DNA of 64,000 nt from NCBI GenBank assembly GCA_022071955.1, contig JAJVIM010000009.1, forward strand, positions 62,001 to 126,000, in the 5' to 3' direction. Numbering within the stretch: position 1 is the stretch's first letter; every line of letters starts with the position of its first letter. The position numbers and the translations under genes were made by a program. Shown piece by piece: positions 7,737 to 17,082 of this stretch. The notes under the pieces are model-generated. The model had not been told where the DNA came from. It made no database searches and worked only from the letters and a program-made list of their open reading frames with translations. This DNA is from Anaerolineae bacterium (GTDB lineage Bacteria > Chloroflexota > Anaerolineae > 4572-78 > J111).

Positions 7737-10616
7737 TTATTCTTTCCGCGCCAGCGGGTTTTCAAGCCGCACGGCGTTGGCCTTGTACTCCGGTATTTTG
7801 GCGATGGGGTCAAGCGTGTGGTCCTGCGTGAGAATATTGGCCGGCGCTTCTTTCCAGTGGAACGACAGGAACACGACCCCCGGCGGCACCTTATCACCGA
7901 TGCGGGCCTGGGTGCGCACCTGCCCCCGCCGGCTGACAATCCGCACCTGCCCGCCATCTTTCAGCCCGACAGCCTCGGCGTCAGCGGGGTTGATCTCGGC
8001 GTAGCCACGCGGCTCGCGCCAGTCCAGCCCTTCGCTGCGGCGAGTCATTGTGCCGGTGTGGTAATGGTACAGCACCCGGCCGGTGGTCAGAATCAGCGGG
8101 AAGTCGTCGTCCGGCTGGTCGGCGGGCAAAATAACGCCCACCGGGAAAAACCTGCCCCGCCCCCGGCTGAAGTTGCCATCGCGGTGCAAAAATTTAGTGC
8201 CGGGATGCTCCGGCGTGGAACAGGGCCAGCACAGGCCCTCGCCGGGCAGCCGGGCGTGGCTGATGCCGCCGTAAATCGGCGTCACTCGCGCGGCTTCGTC
8301 CATAATGGCGGCGGTGGTGGGATACTGCCAGTAACCGGCCACCCGCGAGCGGCCCAGCCGTTCATCGAGCTTTTGCGCAATCAGGCCGATGATTTGCCAG
8401 TCGGGCCGGCTTTCGCCGGGTGGCGGCACAATCGGCCGGAGCAGTTGCACCCGGCGCTCGGTGTTGGTGAAGGTGCCGTCTTTTTCCAGCGAAGCCGCCG
8501 CCGGCAGCACTACATGAGCCAGTTGGGCCGTTTCGTTCAAAAATATATCCTGCACAATCAGCAAATCCAGTTTGCGCAGCGATTCCTCAACGTGGGTCAG
8601 GTTGGGGTCGGACAGCATGGGGTTTTCGCCCATCACGTACAGCGCCCGCACGTTGCCCTCGCCGGCAGCGTGCATCATCTCCACCACCGTCAAGCCAATC
8701 TCGCCAGGCAGGTCAGCCAGCCCCCAGGCAGCGGCCACAGCCTGCCGCTTCGGAGCATCGGTCACTTTTTGGTAGCCGGGCAGGACATCCGGCAGGCCGC
8801 CCAAATCGCAGGCGCCCTGCACGTTGCTCTGGCCGCGCAACGGGTTGACCCCGGTAGACAGCTTGCCAATTTGCCCGGTCAGCAGCGACAGGTTAGCCAG
8901 CATGTGCACCAAATCGGTGCCGTTGCTGCGCTGGGTGATGCCCATCGCGTACATTATGGTCGAGTGGCCGCGGGCGTCGCCGTAAATCGACTCGCCAGAA
9001 TTCCTTTCGCCGAGGGCGTACAGCCGGGCGGCTTTTTCGATGTCTTCGGCCGGGATGCCGGTGGCCAGTGCGGCGACTTCGGGGGTTATTTCGGCCACGC
9101 TTTCGCGGAACGCCTCAAACTCTTCGGTGTGCTGTTCGATAAAATCGAGGTTGGCCCAGCCTTCACGGATGATCACGTGAGCCATCGCCAAAAAAATGTA
9201 GATGTCATCGCCCGGTTTGGGTTGCAGGTGCAGCGTGGCGTGGTCGGTCATCGGCACGCGGCGGGGGTCGATGACGATCAGGCTGGCTCCTTTTTTGACC
9301 GCCCGCACCACCTCGTAGCTGATCACGGGGTGCGATTCGGCGGTGTTGGAACCGGTGATGAGGATGCAGTCGGCGTCGCGGATTTCGCGGATGCTGTTGG
9401 TCATCGCGCCGCTGCCAAAGCTCGTCGCCAGACCGGCGACAGTGGTGCTGTGTCACAACCGGGCGCAGTGGTCCACCGAGTTGGTGCCGACCCCCGCGCG
9501 GAAAAATTTTTGAAAGAGGTAATTTTCTTCGTTCGTGCAGCGGGCGGAGGTTAGCCCGGCTACGGCGTCCGGCCCATCGCGCTGGATAATGCCGGCCAGT
9601 TTGTCGGCGATAAAGCCGGCGGCGGTATCCCAACTGACCGGCGTAAAGTCATCGAGCTTACCCTTGCCTTGCAGCACCGTTTTGTCTGACAGTTCCCACG
9701 GCTCATCGCTGAGGCCCAGCTCAAAAGCCACATCTTTGCGCAGCAGCGGCTGGGTCAGGCGGTCCGGCTGGCTGACAAAATCCCAGCCAAAGCGGCCTTT
9801 AACGCAGGTGAGCTCGCCATTAACCGGCGCGGCGGGATGACCCTGCGCGTACAGAATTTGTTGACCCCCTCCCCGGCCCTCCCCCTGAGAGAGGGAGGGA
9901 GTTAAGGCGTATTCCAGCTCGCAGCCTACGCCGCAGTAGCCGCAGATGGTGCGTTTGCGCGCCAACTCCCACTCGCGGCCGCGGCCAATGCGCTGGCGCG
10001 GCAGCAGCGCGGCGGTGGGGCACACCTGCACGCAGCTCCCGCAAAACACGCAGCTCGATTCGGCCAGCGGCACGTCAAACGGTGTGGCAATATAGCTGGT
10101 GAAACCGCGTTCGGCAAAATCGATGGCGTTGGCCCCGACCACTTCATCGCATACGCGCACACATTTGCCGCACATAATGCAGTACTGGTAATCGCGCACA
10201 AAAAACGGGTTGTCATCAAAATAGTGAGGGCGCGACAGCTCAAAATCAAAGCTGGTCTGCGAAACGTTGTACTGGTAGGCGTATTTTTGCAGATCGCACG
10301 CGCCGTTTTTATCGCAGACCACGCAGTTGAGCGGGTGATCGGAGACAAACAGGTCGATGATGTCGCGGCGCATTTCTTCCAGCGCTTCGGTGCGGGTGCG
10401 GATGACCATGCCCTCGGCAACGGGCAGGCCGCAACTGGGGGTGGGATTGGGCCGCCCATCTATTTCTACCACGCACAGCCGGCAGCCGCCGGACGGCACC
10501 AGTTCGGGATGGTAGCACAGCCGGGGAATGTCGATGCCGTGGGCCAGCGCCGCTTGCATAACTGTCGCGCCGGGCACGGTGGTGACGGGTTGGCCGTCGA
10601 TGGTAATGTTTGGCAT
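7737..10616 (-). CDS. fdhA: selenocysteine formate dehydrogenase, catalytic subunit (Sec at UGA 9453-9455)
   Basis: 959 residues if the in-frame TGA at 9453-9455 is read as selenocysteine (residue 388); otherwise the gene appears as two abutting ORFs in one frame. The context is HCARL-U-HSTTVAG, matching the Sec site of E. coli FdhF (ARV-U-HGPSVAG). A SECIS hairpin follows. N-terminal part: plant-type 2Fe-2S domain (CYHPELVPSGGCRLC), a His-Cys3 4Fe-4S motif (HPLNCVVCDKNGAC), two 4Fe-4S ferredoxin motifs (CIMCGKCVRVC, CVFCGSCVQVCPTAAL), then the molybdopterin domain with its own 4Fe-4S ligands (CGYCGVGC from residue 225). The C-terminus is the bis-MGD-binding domain. It oxidises formate to CO2, or the reverse, and passes electrons to the NuoE/F-type subunits upstream. 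ATG at 10616 has GGAG 6 bases upstream. A repeat-encoded insertion lies at about residues 238-251. Confidence 0.93.
9424..9455 (-). promoter_or_regulatory. UGA selenocysteine codon with bacterial SECIS hairpin
   Basis: On the minus-strand mRNA the UGA (9455-9453) is followed by 12 bases and then a perfect 6-bp stem, GUCGCC/GGCGAC (9440-9424), closing a GGUCU loop. The E. coli fdhF SECIS has the same GGUCU in its apical loop, and by my count it also starts 18 bases after the UGA. The codon context UGACAC is the same too. SelB recognises such hairpins to insert Sec. selA, selB, selC and selD are not in the window. Confidence 0.9.
9864..9905 (-). repeat. C/G-rich repeat unit inserted in frame inside fdhA
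   Basis: A stretch reading LTPSLSQGEGRGGG on the minus strand splits the conserved stretch just after the CGYCGVGC 4Fe-4S motif of fdhA. The cysteine paralogue at 17083-19278 lacks it. The DNA (CCCCCTCCCC...CTCTCAGGGGG type) resembles the outer hairpin arms of the elements at 10686-10830, 56531-56672 and 63903-63942. Translated repeats of the LTPSLSQGE type are known from many bacteria, so this is probably an element that landed in frame in a tolerant loop. Confidence 0.75.
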
Positions 10617-10685
10617 AGAGAACTCCATTTGTGACGCGTAAAAATTACAGGTCGCGCATTTATATTTACAAAAATATCTAATGTT

Positions 10686-10830
10686 CCCCTCATCCCCCAA
10701 CCCCCTTCTCCCATTGGGGAGAAGGGGGCGAAAAGATTTTGGGTGTGGTTTTGGCCGGCTGCGTCGGCCAAAACCACACCCGTTCGATCTAGCCCCCTCC
10801 CCAAAAATGGGGAGGGGGTTGGGGGAGGGG
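10686..10830. repeat. three-hairpin intergenic repeat element, copy 1
   Basis: Three hairpins in a row: an outer one with CCCCCTTCTCCC/GGGGAGAAGGGGG, a central one with TGTGGTTTTGGCCG/CGGCCAAAACCACA, and a third with CCCCTCCCC/GGGGAGGGG ending in GGGGGTTGGGGGAGGGG. The two ends are inverted relative to each other. The same layout recurs at 56531-56672 with moderate divergence. It sits between the nuoF-like gene and fdhA, so it will be part of the operon transcript. Confidence 0.8.
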
Positions 10831-10866
10831 TAATTGAACCAAATTACGCATAATCGGCAGGTGGCA

Positions 10867-12429
<1,563 letters not shown>

Positions 12430-12520
12430 CGTGGCACCTCGCAGTTGCGGGGACCCATGGAACAATATGTAGAAAATTCCACGCGAATATACTGGGAGTC
12501 TATACTCAAAAATAATTGGC

Positions 12521-13051
12521 TCATTCGCCTGTCTCCTCGTGCAAATGCAGTAGCGCATCGACGGATTTAGCCGGCGTCATGCGGGCGTGGGTGCGATCGT
12601 TGACCACCAGCACCGGGGCCAGGCTGCACGCGCCCACACAGGCCACGGTTTGCAGAGTAAACAGGCCGTCGGCAGTGGTTTCATCCTCACCAATGCCGAG
12701 GTGGGTTTTGAGCTGCTCCAATATTTCCTCGGAGTGGCCCACGTGGCAGGCGGTGCCTTTGCAAACGCGCACCTGATAACGACCGGGCGGCGTCAGTTGG
12801 AACAGGTTGTAAAAGGTGACCACGCCATAAATCCGGCTGAGAGGGAAGCCGAGTTGGTGGGCAGTGTGTTCGAGCTGTTGGCGGGGGAGATAACCGTAGT
12901 GGTGCTGAATTTCTTCCAGCACAGTAATGAGGGCATCGGGCTGGCCGCGATGGCGATCCAGTATCGCTGCCAGTTCCGGTGGGGGAACCTCTACCTGGGC
13001 GTCGCCCCGGTAGACGTGTTTTTTCAAAGACTTCTTCGTCCGTAGTTCCAT
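12521..13051 (-). CDS. NuoE/FdsG-like 2Fe-2S subunit
   Basis: 176 residues. The thioredoxin-like 2Fe-2S fold of the 24-kDa complex I subunit, with ligands in VCKGTAC and CVGAC. An N-terminal helical bundle (LAAILDRHRGQPDALITVLEEIQHHYGYLP) precedes it. The length is normal for NuoE/FdsG/HndA. AGGAA lies 8 bases before the ATG. It is the first of three genes (NuoE, NuoF, FdhA-Sec) that together would make an NAD-linked formate dehydrogenase. A NuoE-like domain also exists as a fusion at 14023-16149, so the block has two diaphorase modules. Confidence 0.92.
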   Translation of the reverse strand: MELRTKKSLKKHVYRGDAQVEVPPPELAAILDRHRGQPDALITVLEEIQHHYGYLPRQQLEHTAHQLGFPLSRIYGVVTFYNLFQLTPPGRYQVRVCKGTACHVGHSEEILEQLKTHLGIGEDETTADGLFTLQTVACVGACSLAPVLVVNDRTHARMTPAKSVDALLHLHEETGE

Positions 13052-13111
13052 CGGCGGAATTCCTTAAAATTTGAATTGGGGGTTACTAACCTCAATTTGA
13101 AAATTTCTAAA

Positions 13112-13186
13112 ACAGACAGGATTAACAAGATTTACAGGATGAAAACAAGAAAAATCAAGTTAATTCTGTAAATCCTGTCTGATTAT
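13112..13186. repeat. imperfect inverted repeat (ACAGGATTTACAG type)
   Basis: The arms GACAGGATT...TTTACAG and CTGTAAATCCTGTC face each other around about 25 bases in the gap between two diaphorase genes. Elements of this look are common non-coding repeats in environmental bacteria. The remaining part of 13052-13303 shows no gene. Confidence 0.6.
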
Positions 13187-13303
13187 CGAACTCAGATTAT
13201 TAGCTTTGCGGGTAACGGAACAGGCATCACGCATCACGTTTTACATTATCACAGATGAGTTGCAGGGGGTAGTGTCAGGTGTCCCCAAAATGGATGACAA
13301 ATG

Positions 13304-13951
13304 TCACCCGCCCGCCTGCTCCAGCCGCCATTCGGTGAGGCTTTTGAGCGCGCCGGTGGGGCACACACCCACGCAGTTGCCGCAGAACACGCAGGTTGTA
13401 TCGGGCATGTCTTCGCCAAAAAAAGTGGCCACATGGCTGGCCGCGCCGCGTTTGCCCCAGGTCAGGGCGAAGGTGTGCTGCACGTCGTTAGCGCACACCT
13501 GAATGCAGCGCCAGCACATCACGCATTGGGAATAATCGCGGATGTAAAAGGGGTTGTCTTCAAACACGTCAAACCGGCGTTTGAGGCCGCCGGCAAAGCG
13601 GGTGACGTCCGCGCCAGCCTGTTGGATGTACCGCTGGATTTCCGGCGCGTCGTGCAGCTCCACATGCGAGGCCAGCAGTTCGAGAATGACTTTGCGGCCG
13701 GTGCGCACCCGCTCGGAATCGGTGCGCACCACCATGCCTTCTTTTACAGGGACGACGCAAGCCGGCTGGAGGGCGCGCATCTTTTCCACCTCCACGGTGC
13801 AGAGGCGGCACACCGCCGGCGGCGTCAGCGCCGGGTGGTAGCAGATGGTGGGAATATCGATGCCCGCCGACTCCGCGGCAGCCAGAATGGTTGTACCCGC
13901 CGGCACGGTCACTGTTTGATTATCGATGGTGAGGGTGACTTTATCGCTCAA
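13304..13951 (-). CDS. HoxU / NuoG-N-like ferredoxin subunit
   Basis: About 215 residues. The start is TTG at 13951 with a perfect GGAGG 6 bases upstream; a TTG 5 codons earlier overlaps that site and is less likely. A plant-type 2Fe-2S domain ([16 protein letters not shown], then ACV) is followed by a segment where NuoG and the Sec-type FdhA have a His-Cys3 4Fe-4S motif. Here that segment reads [19 protein letters not shown] and has lost the cysteines. Two 4Fe-4S motifs then follow ([27 protein letters not shown]). It corresponds to the N-terminal Fe-S arm that is fused into the Sec-type FdhA but missing from the Cys-type FdhA, so it probably serves the latter as a separate subunit. It lies downstream of the NuoE-F fusion gene. 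Confidence 0.88.
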   Translation of the reverse strand: MSDKVTLTIDNQTVTVPAGTTILAAAESAGIDIPTICYHPALTPPAVCRLCTVEVEKMRALQPACVVPVKEGMVVRTDSERVRTGRKVILELLASHVELHDAPEIQRYIQQAGADVTRFAGGLKRRFDVFEDNPFYIRDYSQCVMCWRCIQVCANDVQHTFALTWGKRGAASHVATFFGEDMPDTTCVFCGNCVGVCPTGALKSLTEWRLEQAGG

Positions 13952-13975
13952 AAAAAACCTCCACAAGTGGTGTGA

Positions 13976-14037
13976 AATTCGTAATGCGTAATCCGTAATT
14001 TTATCATGTTACGCATTACGCATCACGAATTACGCAT
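13976..14037. repeat. ATTCGTAATGCGTAAT-type repeat overlapping a gene end
   Basis: Repeated and inverted ATGCGTAAT / ATTACGCAT words (ATTCGTAATGCGTAATCCG and its complement-like TTACGCATTACGCATCACG). The element reaches into the 3' end of the NuoE-F fusion gene and supplies its last residues (MRNS) and stop codon. Confidence 0.65.
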
Positions 14038-16149
14038 TTCAAGCAGCTCCGGCCACCGTTTCACCGCATCGACCGCCGCCCAGCCGGCAGCCTGGCCGAG
14101 GCCGCAAATACTGGTGTCGGTCATTACCCGGGCCAGCTCCAGCAGGGTGGCCACGTCATCCGGCTGGCCATGGCCGTGCTGAATGCGGTGCAGAATTTCG
14201 GCCTGGCGCTGGGTGCCAATCTGGCAGGGGTAGCACTTGCCGCAGCTTTCGTGGGCAAAAAACTCGGCAATGCGGGTCAGCGAGTCGCGCAAATCCACCG
14301 AGTCGTCAAACACCAGCACCGTGCCCGCGCCAATGGTGCCGCCCACCTGCTTAAAATCCTCAAAAGTGATGGGTGTTTCCAGATGTTCCGGCTTAAGGAA
14401 GGTGCCCGCCGCGCCGCCGGTTAAAATCCCCTGCAACGTGCGGCCTTCGCGCAGCCCGCCGGCCAGATCAAAAATAAGATGGCGCAGCGGCACCCCAAAC
14501 GGCACCTCGTACACGCCGGGCCGCACCACCGAGCCGCTAACCGCGAACAGCTTGGTCCCCGCCGACTCTTCGGTGCCGAGGGCGTTGTACCAACCCCCGC
14601 CGTGAATAATGATGCTGGGCACTTTGGCCAGCGTTTCCACATTGTTGATGGTGGTGGGCCGGCCCCACAGCCCGTGCGTTACCGGAAAGGGCGGGCGCAG
14701 CCGGGGGAAACCCCGCTTGCCTTCAATCGATTCCATCAGCGCGGTTTCTTCGCCGCAGACGTAAGCGCCCGCGCCGCGTCGCAGGGCAATCCAGCAGCTA
14801 AAACCGCTGCCCTGAATATTTTCGCCCAGCCAACCGGCCTGTTCCAGCGCGCGGATGGCGTTGGCAAAGCGCTCGTAACCCAGCCGGTGCTCGCCGCGCA
14901 CGTACACAAAACCCTGCGCCGCGCCCACGGCGTAGCAGGCAATCACCAGCCCCTCGATCACCCGAAACGGGTCGTGGTCCATCAGCACCCGGTCTTTAAA
15001 CGCGCCCACTTCGCTCTCATCGGCGTTGCAGATAACGTGGCGCGGGCCGGGCGGGTTATCGGCGGTGTACTGCCACTTGAGGCCGGTGGGAAACGCCGCG
15101 CCGCCGCGCCCCACCAGCTTGCTGGCTTTGATCCGCTCGATGACTTCGGCAGGGGTCATCCGGCGCAGCACGCGGCGCAGCGCGGCCAGCCCGCCCTGGG
15201 CCTGATATTCGGCCAGGCTGGCCGGATCGACCATTTTGACGTTGGACAGCGCCACTTTGACCAGCCCACCCACCCGCGCCGACTGCTGATTGTGGCGCGG
15301 CTCGTTGAGCAGCAAATCGCTGATGCGGCTGGGCGTCAGCTCAAAGTGACGGGTTTCGTTGACCAGCGCCGCCGGGGCGTGGTCGCACAAGCCCAGGCAG
15401 CGGATAGGTTCGATGGTGTATTCGCCATCGGCGGTGGTCTGGCCGGCTTCAATTTGCAGGTGACGGCAGACGGCGTCCTGCACCGCCTGCGAGCCGGCCA
15501 GGGCGCAACTGGCGTCCTCGCAAATGCGGATAATCTTTTTGCCCACCGGCTCGGTGTAAAACATCGTGTAAAATTCGGTCACGCCGTAGACATCAGCCAG
15601 CGGCAGCTTGAGGGCATGGGCAATGCGGCTGAGCGCCGGGCGCGGCAGCCAGCCGCCGTAAATGCGCTGGGCTTCGTGCAGAATTTCCAGCAGCAGCGAT
15701 TGCTCCGGCACGTCGTGGCCCCACAGCGGATCGCGGCGGGCCAGCAGCGCCTCCAGCGCCCCGGCCTCCGGCGAAACCGGGCCGACGTCGGCCCACAGCG
15801 CTTCAACCCAGCGGCCAAGCGGCTGGCCGTTGGCCACGCCATCAGCCAGGGTGAGGGTATATTTGCGGTTCCAATCGAGCGCGGCCAGCTCGTCGCCAGC
15901 AAAGGTTTTGTGGTCCTTAAGCCGGGTGGCGGTAAAGAGGTGGTAATCGTTCAGCAGGGCCAGGCGCGGGCCGGGGTCGGCGGCATCCAGGCCGGGGATG
16001 GCGGCGGCTTCGCGCAGGCCGGTTTCCACCCACACATCGGAGCGCAGGGCGTTATCGGCGGCGTGGTCGGCAAAGATTTTCAGCCAGTACAGGCTGGCGC
16101 GGGGAGCGGCGCCGGCGCGCAGGTCGGCGGCAAGTTGGGCAAGGGTCAT
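14023..16149 (-). CDS. NuoE-NuoF fusion diaphorase subunit
   Basis: 708 residues in three parts. Residues 1-130 form a domain I do not recognise (LNDYHLFTATRLKDHKTFAG and similar). Residues about 145-285 are NuoE-like with 2Fe-2S ligands CEDASC and CLGLC. Residues about 300-705 are NuoF-like with FMN/NADH motifs (GRGGAAFPTGLKW, CNADESEVGAF, GAGAYVCGEETAL) and a 4Fe-4S motif (SCGKCYPCQIGT, later SICGLGQ). It should transfer electrons from formate dehydrogenase to NAD(P)+. The closest catalytic partner by position is the Cys-type FdhA (17083-19278), with a methyltransferase gene between. The stop codon lies inside a dispersed repeat, so the original C-terminus may have been slightly different. 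ATG at 16149. Confidence 0.92.
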   Translation of the reverse strand: MTLAQLAADLRAGAAPRASLYWLKIFADHAADNALRSDVWVETGLREAAAIPGLDAADPGPRLALLNDYHLFTATRLKDHKTFAGDELAALDWNRKYTLTLADGVANGQPLGRWVEALWADVGPVSPEAGALEALLARRDPLWGHDVPEQSLLLEILHEAQRIYGGWLPRPALSRIAHALKLPLADVYGVTEFYTMFYTEPVGKKIIRICEDASCALAGSQAVQDAVCRHLQIEAGQTTADGEYTIEPIRCLGLCDHAPAALVNETRHFELTPSRISDLLLNEPRHNQQSARVGGLVKVALSNVKMVDPASLAEYQAQGGLAALRRVLRRMTPAEVIERIKASKLVGRGGAAFPTGLKWQYTADNPPGPRHVICNADESEVGAFKDRVLMDHDPFRVIEGLVIACYAVGAAQGFVYVRGEHRLGYERFANAIRALEQAGWLGENIQGSGFSCWIALRRGAGAYVCGEETALMESIEGKRGFPRLRPPFPVTHGLWGRPTTINNVETLAKVPSIIIHGGGWYNALGTEESAGTKLFAVSGSVVRPGVYEVPFGVPLRHLIFDLAGGLREGRTLQGILTGGAAGTFLKPEHLETPITFEDFKQVGGTIGAGTVLVFDDSVDLRDSLTRIAEFFAHESCGKCYPCQIGTQRQAEILHRIQHGHGQPDDVATLLELARVMTDTSICGLGQAAGWAAVDAVKRWPELLEMRNS

Positions 16150-16177
16150 TTGGGCGTTATCCTTTGCAAGTAGTTTC

Positions 16178-16975
16178 TCAGCGCGCCTGTCCGCTTATGG
16201 CCCAGGCGCGGGCAATCAGGGTGATGGAGCCATCGGGCTGGACGGGCAGCATTTTTTGCAGCCGCTCTTCAAGCGCAGCCCGCTGGTCCGCAGCCAGAGA
16301 TTTTACATAGCCGGGGGCCGGCCCCTGCTGGCCCAAAAAGGGCTGCCAGAAATCGTTAAAATCCTGAAAAGTTGTGGCCACCTCAAGTGGCGTTTGGGCG
16401 ATGGCCTGCAACCCGGCCCGGTTAAAAAGCGATTCAAGCGCCGCCGGCTGGCACAGCGGAAAACGCGGGCCTTCGTCAAGGGGCGCTGCTGCCGGGTTAA
16501 GCGCGACGGCGGCGTCCCAGAAATAGCGCAGCATTTCCATTTTGCCGGCGTAATCCCACACGTATGCCGCCACGCGCCCGCCGGGGCCGGCGGCGCGGGC
16601 CATTTCACCCAGCGCCGCGAGCGCATCCGGCATAAAATTGAGCGCCAACCCCGATACCACTACCTCGAAATCGCGGCTGTCTACCGGCAGGTTGAGCGCG
16701 TCGCCCACCCTAAAGTCGGCCCGCTGGTCTGGCACGGTGTGCCGGGCAAACGCCACAAACGGCTCCGCCGGGTCAACGCCCACCACGCGGGCCGGGGCAG
16801 CCCGGGCCAGAATGGCGGTGGTCAGCGCGCCGGTGCCGCAACCCACATCGAGCCAGCGCCGGCCCGGCGGCTCGTTAAGCCAGGCCAGAAATTCCTGCGC
16901 CACAAACCGGCTCCAGCGGCCCATAAAATTTTCATAGGGCGTGCCGCTTTCCCAGGGATCGGCAGATTTCGTCAT
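16178..16975 (-). CDS. class I SAM-dependent methyltransferase
   Basis: 265 residues. Motif I for SAM binding is WLDVGCGTGAL (about residue 40), the acidic residue of motif II is in VVGVDPAEPF, and motif IV is near VVSGLALNFMPD. This is a UbiE/Methyltransf_11-like small-molecule or unknown-substrate enzyme. It lies 28 bases upstream of the NuoE-F gene and 107 bases downstream of the Cys-type fdhA on the same strand, so it is embedded in the formate dehydrogenase block. A role in metal cofactor or quinone chemistry is only a guess; it may simply ride in the operon. ATG at 16975 with GGGGGTAT upstream. Confidence 0.85.
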   Translation of the reverse strand: MTKSADPWESGTPYENFMGRWSRFVAQEFLAWLNEPPGRRWLDVGCGTGALTTAILARAAPARVVGVDPAEPFVAFARHTVPDQRADFRVGDALNLPVDSRDFEVVVSGLALNFMPDALAALGEMARAAGPGGRVAAYVWDYAGKMEMLRYFWDAAVALNPAAAPLDEGPRFPLCQPAALESLFNRAGLQAIAQTPLEVATTFQDFNDFWQPFLGQQGPAPGYVKSLAADQRAALEERLQKMLPVQPDGSITLIARAWAISGQAR

Positions 16976-17082
16976 CGATACCCCCTTTACGGGTTGAGGC
17001 TACGGCCAACCCGTTCCTCATTTTGCGGATTGTTTGTTCTTATAAAAAGAATGACAAATGACCAGGGACAAATGACCGACGG

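Noticed and set aside
9404..9455. Reading fdhA as two genes or as a frameshifted pseudogene
   Set aside because: There is no frame change, the stop is TGA exactly at the Sec position, and a SECIS hairpin follows.
7818..9554. 578-codon open frame on the plus strand
   Set aside because: Antisense shadow of fdhA; its sequence is a low-complexity mix of G, H, V and Q with no domain.
14479..16173. 564-codon plus-strand ORF
   Set aside because: Shadow of the NuoE-F fusion gene, which has all family motifs on the minus strand.
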